From contig CAJNOP010000127.1 of the NCBI GenBank assembly GCA_905250075.1, positions 62,001-126,000 on the forward strand: a DNA stretch of 64,000 nucleotides. Reading direction: 5' to 3'. Below the pieces are notes generated by a model, which did not search any database, was not told where the DNA came from, and saw only the letters and a program-made list of their open reading frames with translations. This document shows positions 1 through 13,654 of the stretch, piece by piece (within the stretch, counting starts at the first letter, position 1; each line of letters opens with the position of its first letter). The stretch comes from Rotaria sp. Silwood1 (lineage: Eukaryota; Rotifera; Eurotatoria; Philodinida; Philodinidae). The position numbers and the translations under genes are program-made.

Positions 1-3000
1 GTATGACTGTTCAAGCTAATAAGTTAATGGATATTGTTTATTGAGTCAATTTTTATGTATTGAATTATCATTATATCAACTTTTGCTTTTTAAAGATATC
101 TTTTTATACAAAATAGATCTTAGTAGCTAAGATAAGATTCTAAAATAAATTATCTTAGTTTGAATTGATTCTAATGTAAAAAAAATATTAAGTTGTAAGT
201 TATGTGTAAAAGTATTCAAAAAATAAACTTGAAGATCTGTGAAGAAATAGATTGTATCTTGTTTGATAAATATAAATTTTTACTCATAATAAATTGTATA
301 TTAAATGGCTCATAGCATATACTTCTAGGTTATTTTATAGAAATCAAATTATGTTTTTTTTTCGAAGAGTATAATAAGTATAAGTTAAACTTGAGGCTTT
401 GTCAACTTCTTCACATGAGGTCTTAGTTATCGGGTCAAAGATAGAAGTTCAGTGAGTATCTTTTCATAGCAGTCAAAAATCATGAGCATGAGAATTATCT
501 CTCATAATATTTTTAGCAATGAAGAAAAAGCGCTGAACGGTATCAACACCAAGTCATTGACAGTTCTAGAATATTCTAAAGTCTCCTTTGGCATTTAAAT
601 GGCTGAAATACAACTTTCTACGTTCTAAATAGTATAGTACATGTTTTGTTTTTGTGAAAATAAACAATCATATGATAGATGTCAAATATGTTGTCTAGTA
701 AATTATTGCTTTGACACAAATGTCATATGATCAACAGAGAAGTATAAATACATCGAGTTCTAATAAATGGAGATGATCAATATCAATGTTTCTGAGTTGA
801 TCGAGATACGTAATAGTGCGTCAAGGCCTACTAGTAAATATAACGAATAGTTATAATACGTTTAGTTATTAGTTAAATCAATTGTGCATAAAATAATAAT
901 AAATTATGAAGAATGAGATTAAAAGAAACAATTTAAATAACACGCACTAGTTTGAAAAAAATTTTCTGATTCGAAGACAGAAATAAATAACACAAGATTT
1001 CCTAACAATTTATTATTGTTGGAAAGCAACTATCGTCTGTTAGAGATTTTTCACTTTGTATTAGTATACTGACGCTAAATAAAATGTATCAATTCTATAT
1101 ATTAGCCTGACAGAGGCTCTACTAATAAGTTTTTTTTTATAAAATATCAATTAATTCTGTATGAAGGTTTTTATTGGCTAAGAAAATACATGCATTTTCT
1201 CAACTGGATCTATATAATAATCAAAGTATTCTATTTCATTGAGTAGATTACAAAAAAAAAATAATCATCAATAAATGATTAATACTTTCATGACGAGATT
1301 TACTTCAAAAACGAAATAAATGTATGTCGAACTAAGCGATTTTTATTTATTTTCTAATTTTAATTTGCTGAAAATGTTGTTTATTACATCTTTGTCAACT
1401 TTCTAGTTATTACTAGTGAAATTCACAAATGAAATAAAAATTCTTAACGTACGATAAGAGACATATACAAATCAATTATGAATTATATCAGAATCCTCAT
1501 TGATATGTGCGTGACCTGTTCTGAAGAGATTAATAGTTACTATAGCGTAAATTTGAAGTTAATATTTTATTTAACTTTCAAATTGATTCAGAAACTAATT
1601 TTCATATAATTTCTCTTGTTTTTGAAATTATTATTTATCTATTAAAAGTAAAATGATGGTATTTGTTTTTTTTAATGATCTGAAGAAAAAATATTTTGCA
1701 CTTATTTTTCCTAAAAAAAGAAATGATTAATAACTTATTTAAAAACTAAGCTTCTTTTTTTTTACATAATCTTGTAACGATATTTTTAGTATAAAGTACT
1801 GAAGCAAAAAAAAAACAAGGATGTTATTGATGTTGTCAGTATATCATCGTTCTGATTTCCGTTCAACGATTCCGTGTCAGTGATGTTTGTATGATTTCGT
1901 TTATTACTATTTCCTGTTTACAAGTGTTCTTAACATGGACGACTTTGCTTTCACGATTCCTATTCGATTTGAGAAATGCTGCTAGAAACTATGACATGAA
2001 GATATTGCTTACAAACCTTCTCATTTGATTTCAATCGGATACAATATGCATATACTTCTCGACATTAGATTCAAACAAATTGAGCATAAACTTTTAGAGC
2101 TTTGCTGTTTTTTTTTTTTTTATTTAATCAATTATGGATGTTTTTCATGCTTGATATATTGTAAATATGATCGATGACTGATACTTATATAGGGAAAAAA
2201 ACATGATTCTTTCTATCATTTGTTCTGTTTTATTTAGTAAAGTTGTTGCATGAGAATAAAGAAAAAGAAAGTATTGTTATTTTTTTTTTCATCATTGGAC
2301 TAAAATTCGAAAGAATATTAAGCTTGAAGGAGAATTTTGTTAATTAACTCCACTTAGATGTAAGTAGATTTTATTGACAATAGTATATAAGTATTTTTAG
2401 AAAAGAAAAGAAATTAGTACGGCATAAAAGCTTCTTATTTCAAATATAATAGTTAGAACAAGTACACGGGAAAATACACAATTTATTCCGTAAGTTTAAT
2501 TGTTATTTGCCAATGTTTGACATGTTTATTTAATATAGTATGTATGAAAATTTTCTATTTTGTTATTGTATATATAGAAGTTTAAAGTTAGAGGATATTG
2601 AAAAATAATCATTACATCCGGATCAACCATTTATGTTTTACAATAAATAAAGACGAATTGATTTATTATTTATATATGTATATATATATGAATAAGTGTG
2701 AAAATGAAAAAGACAAAAAAAAATAAGAGATAATGAGTTTTTGAACATTTCGTGATTATTTGAAGTCATGTGAAGAGCTCTAAAAACAAGAAACAATTTG
2801 AATAGGTCATAAATAAGAAAAGATTAGTTAGATTTCTTAATAGAAAACATTCGTCATTCATATTTAGTAAGTACTTAGTCATTTATGATTTCAAAAATAT
2901 AAATGTATTTCATTTGATTTCTTATTTTGTTTACAGTTCGAACTTATCTGAGATAAGTAATAGGTAAATTTTAATAAATAAACTATTAGTTATTATATAC

Positions 3001-5356
3001 ATTTAAGTTAATATGAACTTCATAATGAATTACAGTTGTTTAGGAAATTATTTTTAGAATTTTTTATAACACATATAAGTCATAGGCTTTTTCTTTTACA
3101 AGCCTCTTATCATATACAGATGTTGTCAAGGTTTGTTTTTCTTTTTTTTTTTTGAAGGAAATCATTTTCTTAATGACTTTCTTTGATAAAATTAATTAAC
3201 AGGATCAAATTGAACTTTTTATTATATAGGCCAATTTTTATTCACTTTCAAGGAAATTGAATGCATACCATATAAAAGGTTAGAGTGATAAAAACAATAG
3301 ACGAATTCTAGAAAAAAGTGCTCATAACCATTACTTAAGATTTTAATTTTCTTAAAATTTAATTATATGTTTCTCTTCGTGACATAGAGACTTGCGTGGG
3401 ATGAGACAATATTAAATATTCTGTGTTCTACATATGCTTTTCATATAAAGAAAGACTTCATTCTCTCAACATTGAAGCTAGGCAAGTAATAATTTAAACT
3501 CAAATATATTATATGAAATATTCTTAGATATACTACTTAAGTTCACCAAATTTTTTTATCAGTAAGAATACATTATCATTTTATGAAAAGAAAAAAAAAT
3601 GATTTATATTATGTTTCAAATAAGGATAACTTTTTTTTTATTATATATTTCAATTTATGATTTGTTTAACTAAACAAATTGTATTATCTTTTTCAATGAA
3701 ATGATTTTTATATTTTATCAATATTATTGAAAACTTCATGCATTATTTTACATATCAAATCAGATTTCTATCAAAAAAAAAGAAGAAAATTGAGTACTAT
3801 TTGTTAGTTCTATTTGAATGAATTTGGAAGAGATTGAAGCGGAAGAAAATGTCCTAGTTTATAGTACATAAATGATTATCAAACAAATTGACAGTTAGAA
3901 AAAAAAAACTAGTATCAAGAAAATTTTGTGATACATCTTTATTGTTTATATTTTTCATTGAAAATTTTCTTTTGCAAAACTTTCAATAGGATATTTAAGA
4001 ATAAAAAGGTTAGTTCCTTTTACTCATGTCTACATGTTTCACACGAGTTTTACGCTTCGAAATATACATATGACAAAGTCTGTTTTTTGATCAAAAGTGT
4101 TAATATTGTATTGTACTATTATTTAAATAAGAAGAACACTTTATTTTAAGTTTCTGTTTTATCATATCAGAAACTAAATATATTAATGTTTGATTGTATA
4201 TAGAAATAGTTGACTAATGATTTTGAATTATATATTGAAGAGATGTGTCTCTGTATTGATTGATGTATAACTCTCGAGAATTCTTTAGTCCATGTTTTTT
4301 AGTCTAGCGACAATTCTCTATGGTCTACTGATTTCTATCATATCAACATTATCCTGATAAAAATATTTTTTAATGTCATGACTTTCAAGTAATTTGGTCA
4401 TTTGACCATGTGTCTCATTTCTATTTAATATCTATGAATAGCTACAAAGAAGAGTAAATCTTTTATTACATGTAAATCATTTTAATATATATCTAGAGAA
4501 TTTTATATAATAAATACAATGGACAGGTAATCGTAAATCAAAATATTAAAACATTCTATCGAAGTAAGTTATTTAAAGACATACATTTTAATATTGTGGG
4601 TGTATAATTCTCTTTTTTTTTCTCACGTCATTGTTATAAGTTTGAAGTATGTGAATAAATAAACACATTTTATGTTGACAACTGACAGCAGCTACAAGCA
4701 TTTCTTTTATAAAAGGGAAAAATATTGTATTAGATTCTCGTAGGTGTTTTTATTGAAAGAATTAGTTTATTTTATACAATACATTTTCTCCTTCGTTACT
4801 AAACAGCGAAAGAAAAAAACAACATTTTTCTTAGATGTTCTTTTTCTATGCTGTATACAAAATCAACTAACAAGAGAAGTATCTGAAATGTTCGCTTCTG
4901 TTTTAATTCATTCATACATCATTTAATAAAGTATATTGAGATAATAGAAAGTCTAAAAAGATCCGAGTTCATGCTGTACTGGAAAAGAGTTATGACAGTT
5001 TTATTGAGAACTAAGTATACCGAAAAAAAACTAAAATGAAGAATGTTGATTTGAAATGTTATTTCTAGATTGATATAATAATCATTAGATAGTTGTGAAC
5101 GTTTTATCGAAAATGAATGTGTCTTTCTCAGGATTAATAAGTTCCAAGTAGAGTGAATTAATATTTTCTCCTATGATAAACGACTGTTTTTGTTTTTTTT
5201 GAAAATTGAATATCTCGAGAAAGATATGTTCGTTTTTGTTGAAACTTTTCGAACTATCTAGCGTCTCACCTATTGGTATGTTGAAGATAATAATGAGATC
5301 AGCTGCTTTATTTTTTAAAAATAATTTTGTTTATAAATAAAATCTAATATCATTTC
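1..5356. other. AT-rich non-coding stretch
   Basis: No reading frame with recognisable protein character is visible on either strand. The longest frames (3928-4149, 4744-4926) are phenylalanine, tyrosine and lysine rich, as expected from AT-rich random sequence, and begin at non-ATG codons. Homopolymer A and T runs are frequent. The right end is probably a 5' UTR intron of the following gene, because a polypyrimidine tract and AG acceptor lie at 5351-5358. Confidence 0.6.
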
Positions 5357-5360
5357 AGAT

Positions 5361-5774
5361 ATGGCACTTTCTATATTATGTGGTAAAGGTTCATCATCGT
5401 CTACACGAGTCTATATGTCAGCGTTGATTGTTCTTGTGCTTATCTGCTCGTTTTCGTGTTGCTCTTCATCATCATCAACATATTTATTTGGTTCATCCAT
5501 TGGCGACATTGGCAAAAACGTTGACGATATCGACATCGACAATGATTTCTATGGTCAAAATAATCATGATTATCCCTTACCATCTCGATTGTCATCATCA
5601 TCAATTAATCATATTAATGCTATTAAACATCCAATATTGTCTAAGAGTCGTTTTCTAAGTCTCCTGTTTGATCCTGCTCTTATTCAAAAAGAAAATCTTT
5701 CTCGTCGACAATATCAAGATCGTTTCTACAATAGGCGATATGCTCCACAAGCATTTCATGCTATGCGGGGTTAA
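5361..5774 (+). CDS. Putative secreted neuropeptide precursor (137 aa)
   Basis: The single frame begins two bases after a splice-acceptor-like sequence (AG at 5357-5358), suggesting an intron in the 5' UTR. Residues about 18-35 form a hydrophobic core (VYMSALIVLVLICSFSCC) that can act as a signal peptide; an alternative start at Met19 would give a more conventional one. A serine-rich, Asp/Asn-rich spacer follows. The C-terminus carries two RR pairs, and the protein ends YAPQAFHAMRG followed directly by the stop. A terminal Gly after a short peptide behind a dibasic site is the known signature of an alpha-amidated neuropeptide, here YAPQAFHAMR-amide, with QYQDRFYN between the two RR sites. I do not recognise the peptide family. 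It could instead be an unrelated small secreted protein, since only one clear copy of the peptide is present. Confidence 0.6.
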   Translation: MALSILCGKGSSSSTRVYMSALIVLVLICSFSCCSSSSSTYLFGSSIGDIGKNVDDIDIDNDFYGQNNHDYPLPSRLSSSSINHINAIKHPILSKSRFLSLLFDPALIQKENLSRRQYQDRFYNRRYAPQAFHAMRG

Positions 5775-8700
5775 AATAACAAATACTTTGTAGGTTTTCG
5801 TTCATTTATACTTAACATATAATGAACCATATTTTTGTCATATCATTAAAAGAAAAATACACAGAAAAAAAAAATAATGATATATCCCATGCACTTTAAT
5901 TTACATTCATTGAGACATTCATAACGTATGCAGTAGATAAAAAAATTTGAATAAATAAATAAAACAAGAGTAAATCTATCAGCATATATTATCTTAAGAT
6001 TTGTTATATTTCCGATTTTAATCAATTACATTTGACAATCGATATTGTTGTTTATTAAATAATACCCCCCCAAAAAAAACGAAGATTTAAGAAAAAGGAT
6101 TAGATATCATGCATCTTTTATGATTAATTCATATGACAAGAACAATCTAATAACAACCTTGAAAAATGATTAGGTATAACTATCAAAATTGTATGTAACA
6201 ATCATAAATATTTTCAATCATAGTCAAATTATCAAAATATATTCTAAAACACAAGTTCAACTACAAAAAAAAGGGCGTTATACGAATCTATGACTTTGTT
6301 TTGATTTTACATTCTATGTCAGTGTTAGTCTATTTATAATATAGAAAGAATATTGTATTGATCATCGATTAAACATTGATATATTCATATTAAATGTATA
6401 ATCGTTGTAGATTCATTTCTTACTATTCGTTTGATTATATTTTCAATATTACACAAAAATATTCGACTTTAATATACTTAAATTAGATGTTGAATTTTAT
6501 TTACAATCAAAATTAAATGTAATATTAAATGATTATCATGAAATCTTTAAAAATTATACATGAGAGATTATTACAATGTTAACAAGAGTAACAAACAAAA
6601 AATGATAATCTGATAAAATACATTTTTAGATTGTTAATGATGCATAAAAATATTATAAAACTATTACAAACATAAAAACAAAATGTAAAGAAGATATAGA
6701 AAACTTTATAAAAAAAAAATCATAAAACGACGTAATTATTATGGTAATATTTGATTAGTGTAAATAGAATAAGTGTATTAAATTCATAGTGAAAATTGCT
6801 ATTAGAGAAACTAAAGAGAAAAACAAGTGCTCACGAGATGATTTTCTTTATAGGAAAAAAATATTATTTTTCCAGGGTTCAATTATTGAATTAAGTTCAT
6901 CAACTATATATTTACTAATAAAATACAATGAATTTGAGATTGAAATAAGCAGAACAAAATAAAATAATTCTAATTCATAGAGTTTATCTATTATTTTCTA
7001 TTTTATTTTATATAATTGAAATGACAAGAAACTATTATTACAATAAAAGAAAATAGAGAAATATCGTCTTGTGTCAAAAAACAAAAAAATATTCTCATGA
7101 CAAACATTTTATTTTTATCTTGTTTTATATATTTGTCTCTATTTTCTAAATATATGTGACTTTTATTGAGATTATTTATCTATAACAATAGTCTATTTAT
7201 TTTTTTAATATTTATTTTTACACAATTAACCATAAACTACTAATTATTAAAAATGAAATAAACGAATAAATTTTTTTAATAAATATTAAATTATTTCATC
7301 TAGTCAATAAAGATTTATTAAGATTTGAATTGAAATTTTCTTATAGAATGTTTATTTCAATGTTGACAAAATATTATCATTTTTTATATATTCATATTTT
7401 TGCTTCATATATATTGATTGTTAAAGTTAAAATGACAAAACATGTTTATCATGAACCAAGGGATAGATATTTACACAAATATCGTATTTCAAATTCGATT
7501 GAACTTGATTTCCCTTAGCGAAATTTTACTAATTTATTGAAGTTAATAATTTAATGATTGTTTTTCCAATCACAACTATTTATTCACAAATAAAGGTCAT
7601 TTTGTTTTTCTCTCTGATTGCATATATAAGAAAATGTCATAGAAATCACTTCTTTTTTTTTTTCATGTCTCGAAAAATCAATCTCCAAGGATTAGTTCTT
7701 ATTCTTTTTATGAAAGATCTAGAAAATTGATGAATGATGTAGGAGTATAGACTATTTAAGTGTGTAATCATTTCGTTCATCTTCTTACATTTTGTTATTT
7801 AAATTATTGAAAAGAAATATTCAAAAAGTTTCGCATGTTTATATCACAAGAATACTATTTAGTTGTATTTTTTGTTGTCAATCGATTTGTCTAAATTTAA
7901 TTTATCATTTTAAGATATTCTATATATTGATCTTGAGTAAAATAAGAAAACATTCATGAGAATATTTTTCATGCATGATTTGAAAAGTAAAATTAATCAA
8001 TCGAAAATTTTGCTCTTTTTCTTTTTCTTTTTCTTTTTTTTTATACTTTTCATATGTTTATTGTAAATGCAAGAAAACTTGTTAAAATCTAATCACTATT
8101 ATTCAAATTTAAAGAGAACAATTTTGCAATGATAAAAACAATAAGACGATCACAATATGTCAATGTCATCTTACTACACCATATTAGAACGACTTTTATG
8201 TACGATGTCATTTTTCTTTCCTATCTCTTCTTTTTCTTTGGCGTTCTCCCATGCGAAATACTGACATATAAAATGCATCATTTAATATTATTCATCGTCA
8301 GGAATGTTTTCTGAATAGAATATTCTTACAGAAAAATTACAAGTATGTAACGTTATTTATTAAAGCTGATTACATTAAATATATGAATTGAATAGAGATA
8401 CAAGATAGTAAATGATGTTACCTATGAATTTATAGAATAAAAAGAAAAAGATATAATAGATATTATTCAGGTAAAGAAAATGGATTTAGAAACATGAAAG
8501 TATTATTGATAGTTTTAGATGTAAAATTTTAGTAAGGAGAAACGACGATTCTAGATAAAAAAAAAGATCGATTCTTATAGCTCATATAAACTAGTATAAC
8601 ATCAAGTGTTTTGTTTGTTATGGCTGTAAAAAAATTCGAAAACTATTTCAGAAAAGAAAGAGTACCCATTCTTCGCTCTTAAATCTACGTCAAATCATTG

Positions 8701-11700
8701 TCAAATATAAATAATATTAATAAATTTTATTACTATTCCATTACAAATATAATATACTCTGTTATTCTTTGAATGGATCCAGAACTGAAATAGCTAGAGA
8801 TCGATGATTTTCAGTATGCAAAAAAAAAGAGTGCAATAAAAAATGTAAAGCAATGTGAAAATTGATGAGTTCATTAAAAAAACAAAATATTCAATAGTTG
8901 CATCATGAAATTTAGTTGTAATTTGTAGTAAAATATTTCTGTTATTAATATTTAATCTCAGAATACAATTAATGTAAAATATCACAGATTTACAGTAGAC
9001 ATTATATCTGCTTTAGTTGAATTCAGTAAGATTTCATAGAAAATTATTAATTTTGATATTTTTAAAAGCTTATTTTACTCGTCTTGCACACAATTATTGT
9101 AAAGTAACAGTCTACATGCCTTGTCTAAAAGCATCCGCTTTTAAATAAATTGCATTTTTCTACTTCATTCTTCCAGATGGTAGAAACCGGAGATGAATAG
9201 AACTACTTATACTGTGAAGTCACTCAAACAAGAACGGAACACATTATATTAATAAATATATAAGAGACATTTTTGTAAAGGCTTCCCCCTAGAATCCTAT
9301 AAAATTTTTTAATTAACGAGTTATTTATATACGTTCATGATATTAGAATGTTGGCCTTGATTTTGATGAATGTAATATAAATGTTTAAAATTAGAATAAA
9401 AATTCTTCAAGTTATTCTCATATTTGTAAGACGTCATTGTCAAATGTGACTTGAATTTTATTTTTACAATATATTTCTATGAGAATAAATGACACATATG
9501 ATCGTCGATTATCTTGTACCTATTTAACTATACAAAAACAAATATCTTATTTCTACTTATAACACTCAGTAATCTACAATGGTGTATATAATAGTTGTTT
9601 TCTTTCAATAGAATTCTTGTCTTTTTCATGTTTGATAATATTAATGCAAGACTGAATACAACATGTTCTAAGTCTTTACTAATGAAAATAAATTATACAA
9701 ATAATATATTAGTATTGTTGACATTTCTTCGATGTTATGACTAGATAATAAATTCGTTGAATAATTGTGGATGCTGACAAAAAAAAAATCAATTACATGT
9801 AGTGTACAATATTAATTTACTGCTTTGAGTAATTTATTAATTTGTTGATTCGTGAATCACATACTAAGTTGACTAATCGATTTTTCTTTTTTGATTACAT
9901 TATTCTTGCATATTTAAAAAGAAAATCTATAGAAAACGTAAAAATCAATTGAAGAATTTTGACATATAGAAAATGACAAATGATTACGAATAGTTTACTG
10001 ATTTAATTATAGTTTTTCATATTGAAATATAGTTTAATAGTCAAATTTCACTTTTTATGCTTCAATTAACAAGAAAATCATGGTAGACAATAGAAATGTC
10101 TATATTGACAAGTATTCTGTCGAGTAGTTGTCTGTCTTTTATTCATCTGTCGACATATACTAACATCCTCTTTATTGACAAAGTAGAAAAAAAAAACATC
10201 TTATGTATATTTTTGCTTGTTTAGATAATTCTTTTTGTTCTCTTTTAAGTACAAGGTAAATAAATAAAACATACCTAAAAATCTACTCACTTTCTTATTC
10301 TATATTAAAACTTTAAGATAAAAAATAATATTAGATAACATATTACATCTTTTTTTAGAATTTTCTTTCAGTCTTGATTTCTAAATCAAAACAAAGTTTA
10401 CTCATATGTTTTTTTTTTTTTTGTTCTAGTAAATTTTGTTTTTATATAATATTAACATAGTGATAATTAATTCTGTAAATCATTATTATCAAATAAATAA
10501 CTTGAATCTATTGAAAGAGATAAAAAAAAAGCCAAATAATTCTATTAATTAAATAAATCAATTTTCTATTATATATTGATATGATATTGTATATGAGAAA
10601 CAATATCTTCTGTTTTGATTATCTAATATGTAAACATAAATTCATTGCTGACCTTTGGATAAAATATAAAATTAATATCCCTGAAAATGTCAATCAAAAT
10701 TAAAAGAAAAAAAGATCTATTTTATCTATGTCATATTATTTTGACTAGTACATATATCTATTTTTAAAAGTACCATGTTGATTGATAATAATTAAGAGAA
10801 TCGTTTAAGTTCCTAAACTGAAAGCAAAAAAGACTATCAATCATTATTTTACTTTATATAGTAAATCAGTCTATCATCAATAAATGTGGAAAGGATAAAC
10901 AAATCAGATATGTTAATGTTTTTTAAATTGATGAAGTAATGCTATACGTAAATAATTTTTAGTGATTAATTGTTATTATAGTCTATCAATAATAAAAATA
11001 TACGACGTCATAATCAATATATTCTAAACAAGTTATTTTAAAATCTATTGTACATAATAAGTAATAGACAACATATATCAGTTAGTAATATTATTAGTAA
11101 CTTCTGTAGCTTATTGATCTATTATCAAACAGACAAATCATAGTTGTGTTCTTTCTTCTAAAATTGGTGTTTGTCCCAAAGCAATAACACAGCATATGTT
11201 TACTCTCAGTTATAATTTTGCTTGTCTATCTAATTTCTGTGATAGGTTCTGCCAAAGAATTAAATATTTGCTTCGATTTTATCTTTATTTTCCTCGAAAA
11301 GAAAAATACATATTAAACTTGATTATATAGAAATATACGTGCATAGTTAATGATTGATCGACATTTCCGCTTTTTCAATAATGTCATTTAAGTACTCTTT
11401 AGAATAACACAGGTGGCATCTATCTACATTGTTCGTTGTGAATTTGATGCCAGTCAAAAATGATAGAAGACTAGGAACTGTTAAAAATGGTGCAGTGTCT
11501 ATCAACATATTTCTATATTATTCTACCGATTACATGCATTTATTCTTAGAGATGTCGACAACTATATAGAGAGTGAAAAAAACTGCAAGAAACAGACGCT
11601 TCCTAGTGAGACCAGTAGAATGTGTTGACGACATATTGCAGAGGAAAAAAAAAGGAAATGTAACCATTTATTACATTGTCGGTTTTCTTCTTGCACTACC

Positions 11701-12371
11701 AAGACAAAACTAGAAGCGGATACAAATTAATAGATAGCGACGAATTCGACTTGCCAAAGGTATTTAGTCGATCTAGATTATAAGATTATTTACTTTTTCA
11801 AAATATCGAAAAATTTTAACAACTCATTTTTTTGAATATTATTATAAACTTCATAGGGTAAGTGAAATAATATTCATTGTTAGTTTTTCAAGAATATGAT
11901 TAATTTTTTTCTATTTTCACGAAATTTTTTATTGTTTTTTTTTTATATAAAAAAATATTCAATTTTTGTTTGTAAACTAATGAGTCACTCGAATACAATT
12001 AAGATATGTTTAAAGAAAAAAATCGAATTTATGATACATATAGGAAAGCACGATCAAATACAAAAAGAATATGTATATAAATTGACTTCTTATTAAACAT
12101 ATTAGTAATGAATAATACCATTTTAAATAGAATACAAGTAAATAACAAGAAAATATTATTTCCAGATTTATTTCTGAATAAATAAACAAATTTAAGCAAT
12201 GCACTTCATATATAAATATATCTCATCAGAAACCAAAATAAACAATCTAAATGTACACAGCTTTTAAAGAAAAATATGCATAAAAAAAAATTTCATATGT
12301 TTGCATACAAGTTCTTATATATGTATATATATATTTACTATTTTCTATTTCTTTTAATAGAATAAATAAAA
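5775..12371. other. Long AT-rich non-coding stretch
   Basis: Candidate polyadenylation signals for the preceding gene (overlapping AATAAA around 5949-5962) lie at the left end. Short frames at 7330-7518, 8129-8314, 8794-8985 and 11896-12096 are low-complexity Ile/Phe/Tyr/Lys translations, and I do not consider them genes. No tRNA cloverleaf or transposon ends were found. An acceptor-like TTTTAATAG at 12352-12360 precedes the receptor gene and may end a 5' UTR intron. Confidence 0.6.
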
Positions 12372-13496
12372 ATGGAAATAACATTTATTGATATTGCACA
12401 TTTTATATCTGGTTTATATTCTCTTATTCTTATTCTTGTTGGTACACCATTAAATCTTTTATGTTACTATATCTATACACGTCTTGTACCAAATCGTTCA
12501 AATCCAACAATAATTGTCTTTTCTTATTTAGCTCTTATTGAATTATTAATACCATTTACATGGAATATAAATTATGTTGTACGAGAATTAATATGGAAAT
12601 ATCAAAATATTAGTTCAATTAAAAATTTAGAACAACATTCATTATTTATATGCAAATTTATTTCTTATGGTGCATATTTTTCTCTTCAATGTGCTGCATG
12701 GCTTAAAACATTAGCAACATTTGCGCGATGTGTTTCATTGCAGCCTCAATGGTCATTAAAAAAATGGTTATCAAAACCAATTATAATTCATCGTGTTACT
12801 TGGATGGTTATTTTTTTTATAGCTCTTATTAATTTTCCAATATGGATAATTAATGGAAAACGTATTCTTTATAATGATGAATTTAATCAAACAAAACAAG
12901 AAATTAAATGTTATCAATCAAGATTTTTTCAATTTTGGGAAATTGTTCATTTATTATTATATAATTTTATTCCTTTTACATTAATGATTTTATGTAATAT
13001 ATCAATTATTCGTCAAGTTAGAGAATCTCGTAGACGAACAAGAAAATCAAAATTAAATAAACAATTTAGTAATAACAGTAGCAATAGTGCTGGTAATCGT
13101 CGTGGTAGATCAAGTGATGGTGGTCGATTAACAAAAACATTAATATTAATAACAATATTTTTTATTATGTTTACTTCACCTTCTGCTATATTTTATATTT
13201 TTTTTGGAAAAAAGATTAAATTACACAGAAGTTTAATCACAATGACTTTGAGCAATTTAGCAACAACAAGTCATGTCACATCATTTATTATATATTGGTT
13301 AACATCCAGTGATTTTAGAGATGCAGCTATGAGCATTCTCTTTTGTCGTCAAATTGCGCTTCGTCGATTACCAACAGATGAAAAACAACAGGATAAACCA
13401 ATTTCTGAGAAACCAATATTACCATCAACAACTCAACTCGATGATGACAATCATCAGAAATTGCCTCCACTTCAATTATCAACAACAAATCCATAA
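12372..13496 (+). CDS. Rhodopsin-like seven-transmembrane receptor (374 aa)
   Basis: An intronless frame encodes seven hydrophobic segments with a very short N-terminus. TM1 (about 10-36) carries GTPLNLLCYY, resembling the GN motif of class A receptors; TM2 follows at about 47-65. A conserved cysteine pair, Cys at the TM3 entrance (FICKF) and Cys in the second loop (EIKCYQ), would form the usual disulfide. TM4 contains a Trp and PIW. The third loop is basic and Ser/Asn-rich (SRRRTRKSK), typical of a G-protein contact. Two family hallmarks are changed: the DRY position reads ARC, and TM7 has SFIIYWL instead of NPxxY. The C-terminal tail is hydrophilic. By general layout it resembles divergent peptide-type receptors expanded in rotifers; the ligand cannot be inferred. 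It converges on the SLC6 gene with only about 160 bp between stops. Confidence 0.88.
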   Translation: MEITFIDIAHFISGLYSLILILVGTPLNLLCYYIYTRLVPNRSNPTIIVFSYLALIELLIPFTWNINYVVRELIWKYQNISSIKNLEQHSLFICKFISYGAYFSLQCAAWLKTLATFARCVSLQPQWSLKKWLSKPIIIHRVTWMVIFFIALINFPIWIINGKRILYNDEFNQTKQEIKCYQSRFFQFWEIVHLLLYNFIPFTLMILCNISIIRQVRESRRRTRKSKLNKQFSNNSSNSAGNRRGRSSDGGRLTKTLILITIFFIMFTSPSAIFYIFFGKKIKLHRSLITMTLSNLATTSHVTSFIIYWLTSSDFRDAAMSILFCRQIALRRLPTDEKQQDKPISEKPILPSTTQLDDDNHQKLPPLQLSTTNP

Positions 13497-13498
13497 TG

Positions 13499-13525
13499 CA
13501 TATATATATATATATATATATATAC
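13499..13525. repeat. (AT)n microsatellite
   Basis: About 13 AT units lie directly after the receptor stop codon, in its 3' UTR. A likely polyadenylation signal (AATAAA) follows near 13577. Confidence 0.9.
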
Positions 13526-13654
13526 CTACAATTATTTATTTTTTTCTATATTGTGCCTAATACTAGAAATTGATCAATAAAATAAAACATATACATATCT
13601 AATTATATTTATTTATAAGAACTATCTAAATATATACGAACAAATAAACAACAG

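Noticed and set aside
3928-4149. 73-codon plus-strand frame
   Set aside because: Phe/Tyr/Lys-rich translation of AT-rich sequence, non-ATG start, no domain and no splice context.
7330-7518. 62-codon frame starting at TTG
   Set aside because: No family resemblance, low complexity and no ATG.
13354-13560. Overlapping frame at the end of the GPCR gene
   Set aside because: Shadow of the receptor frame that runs into the AT microsatellite (YIYIYIYI).
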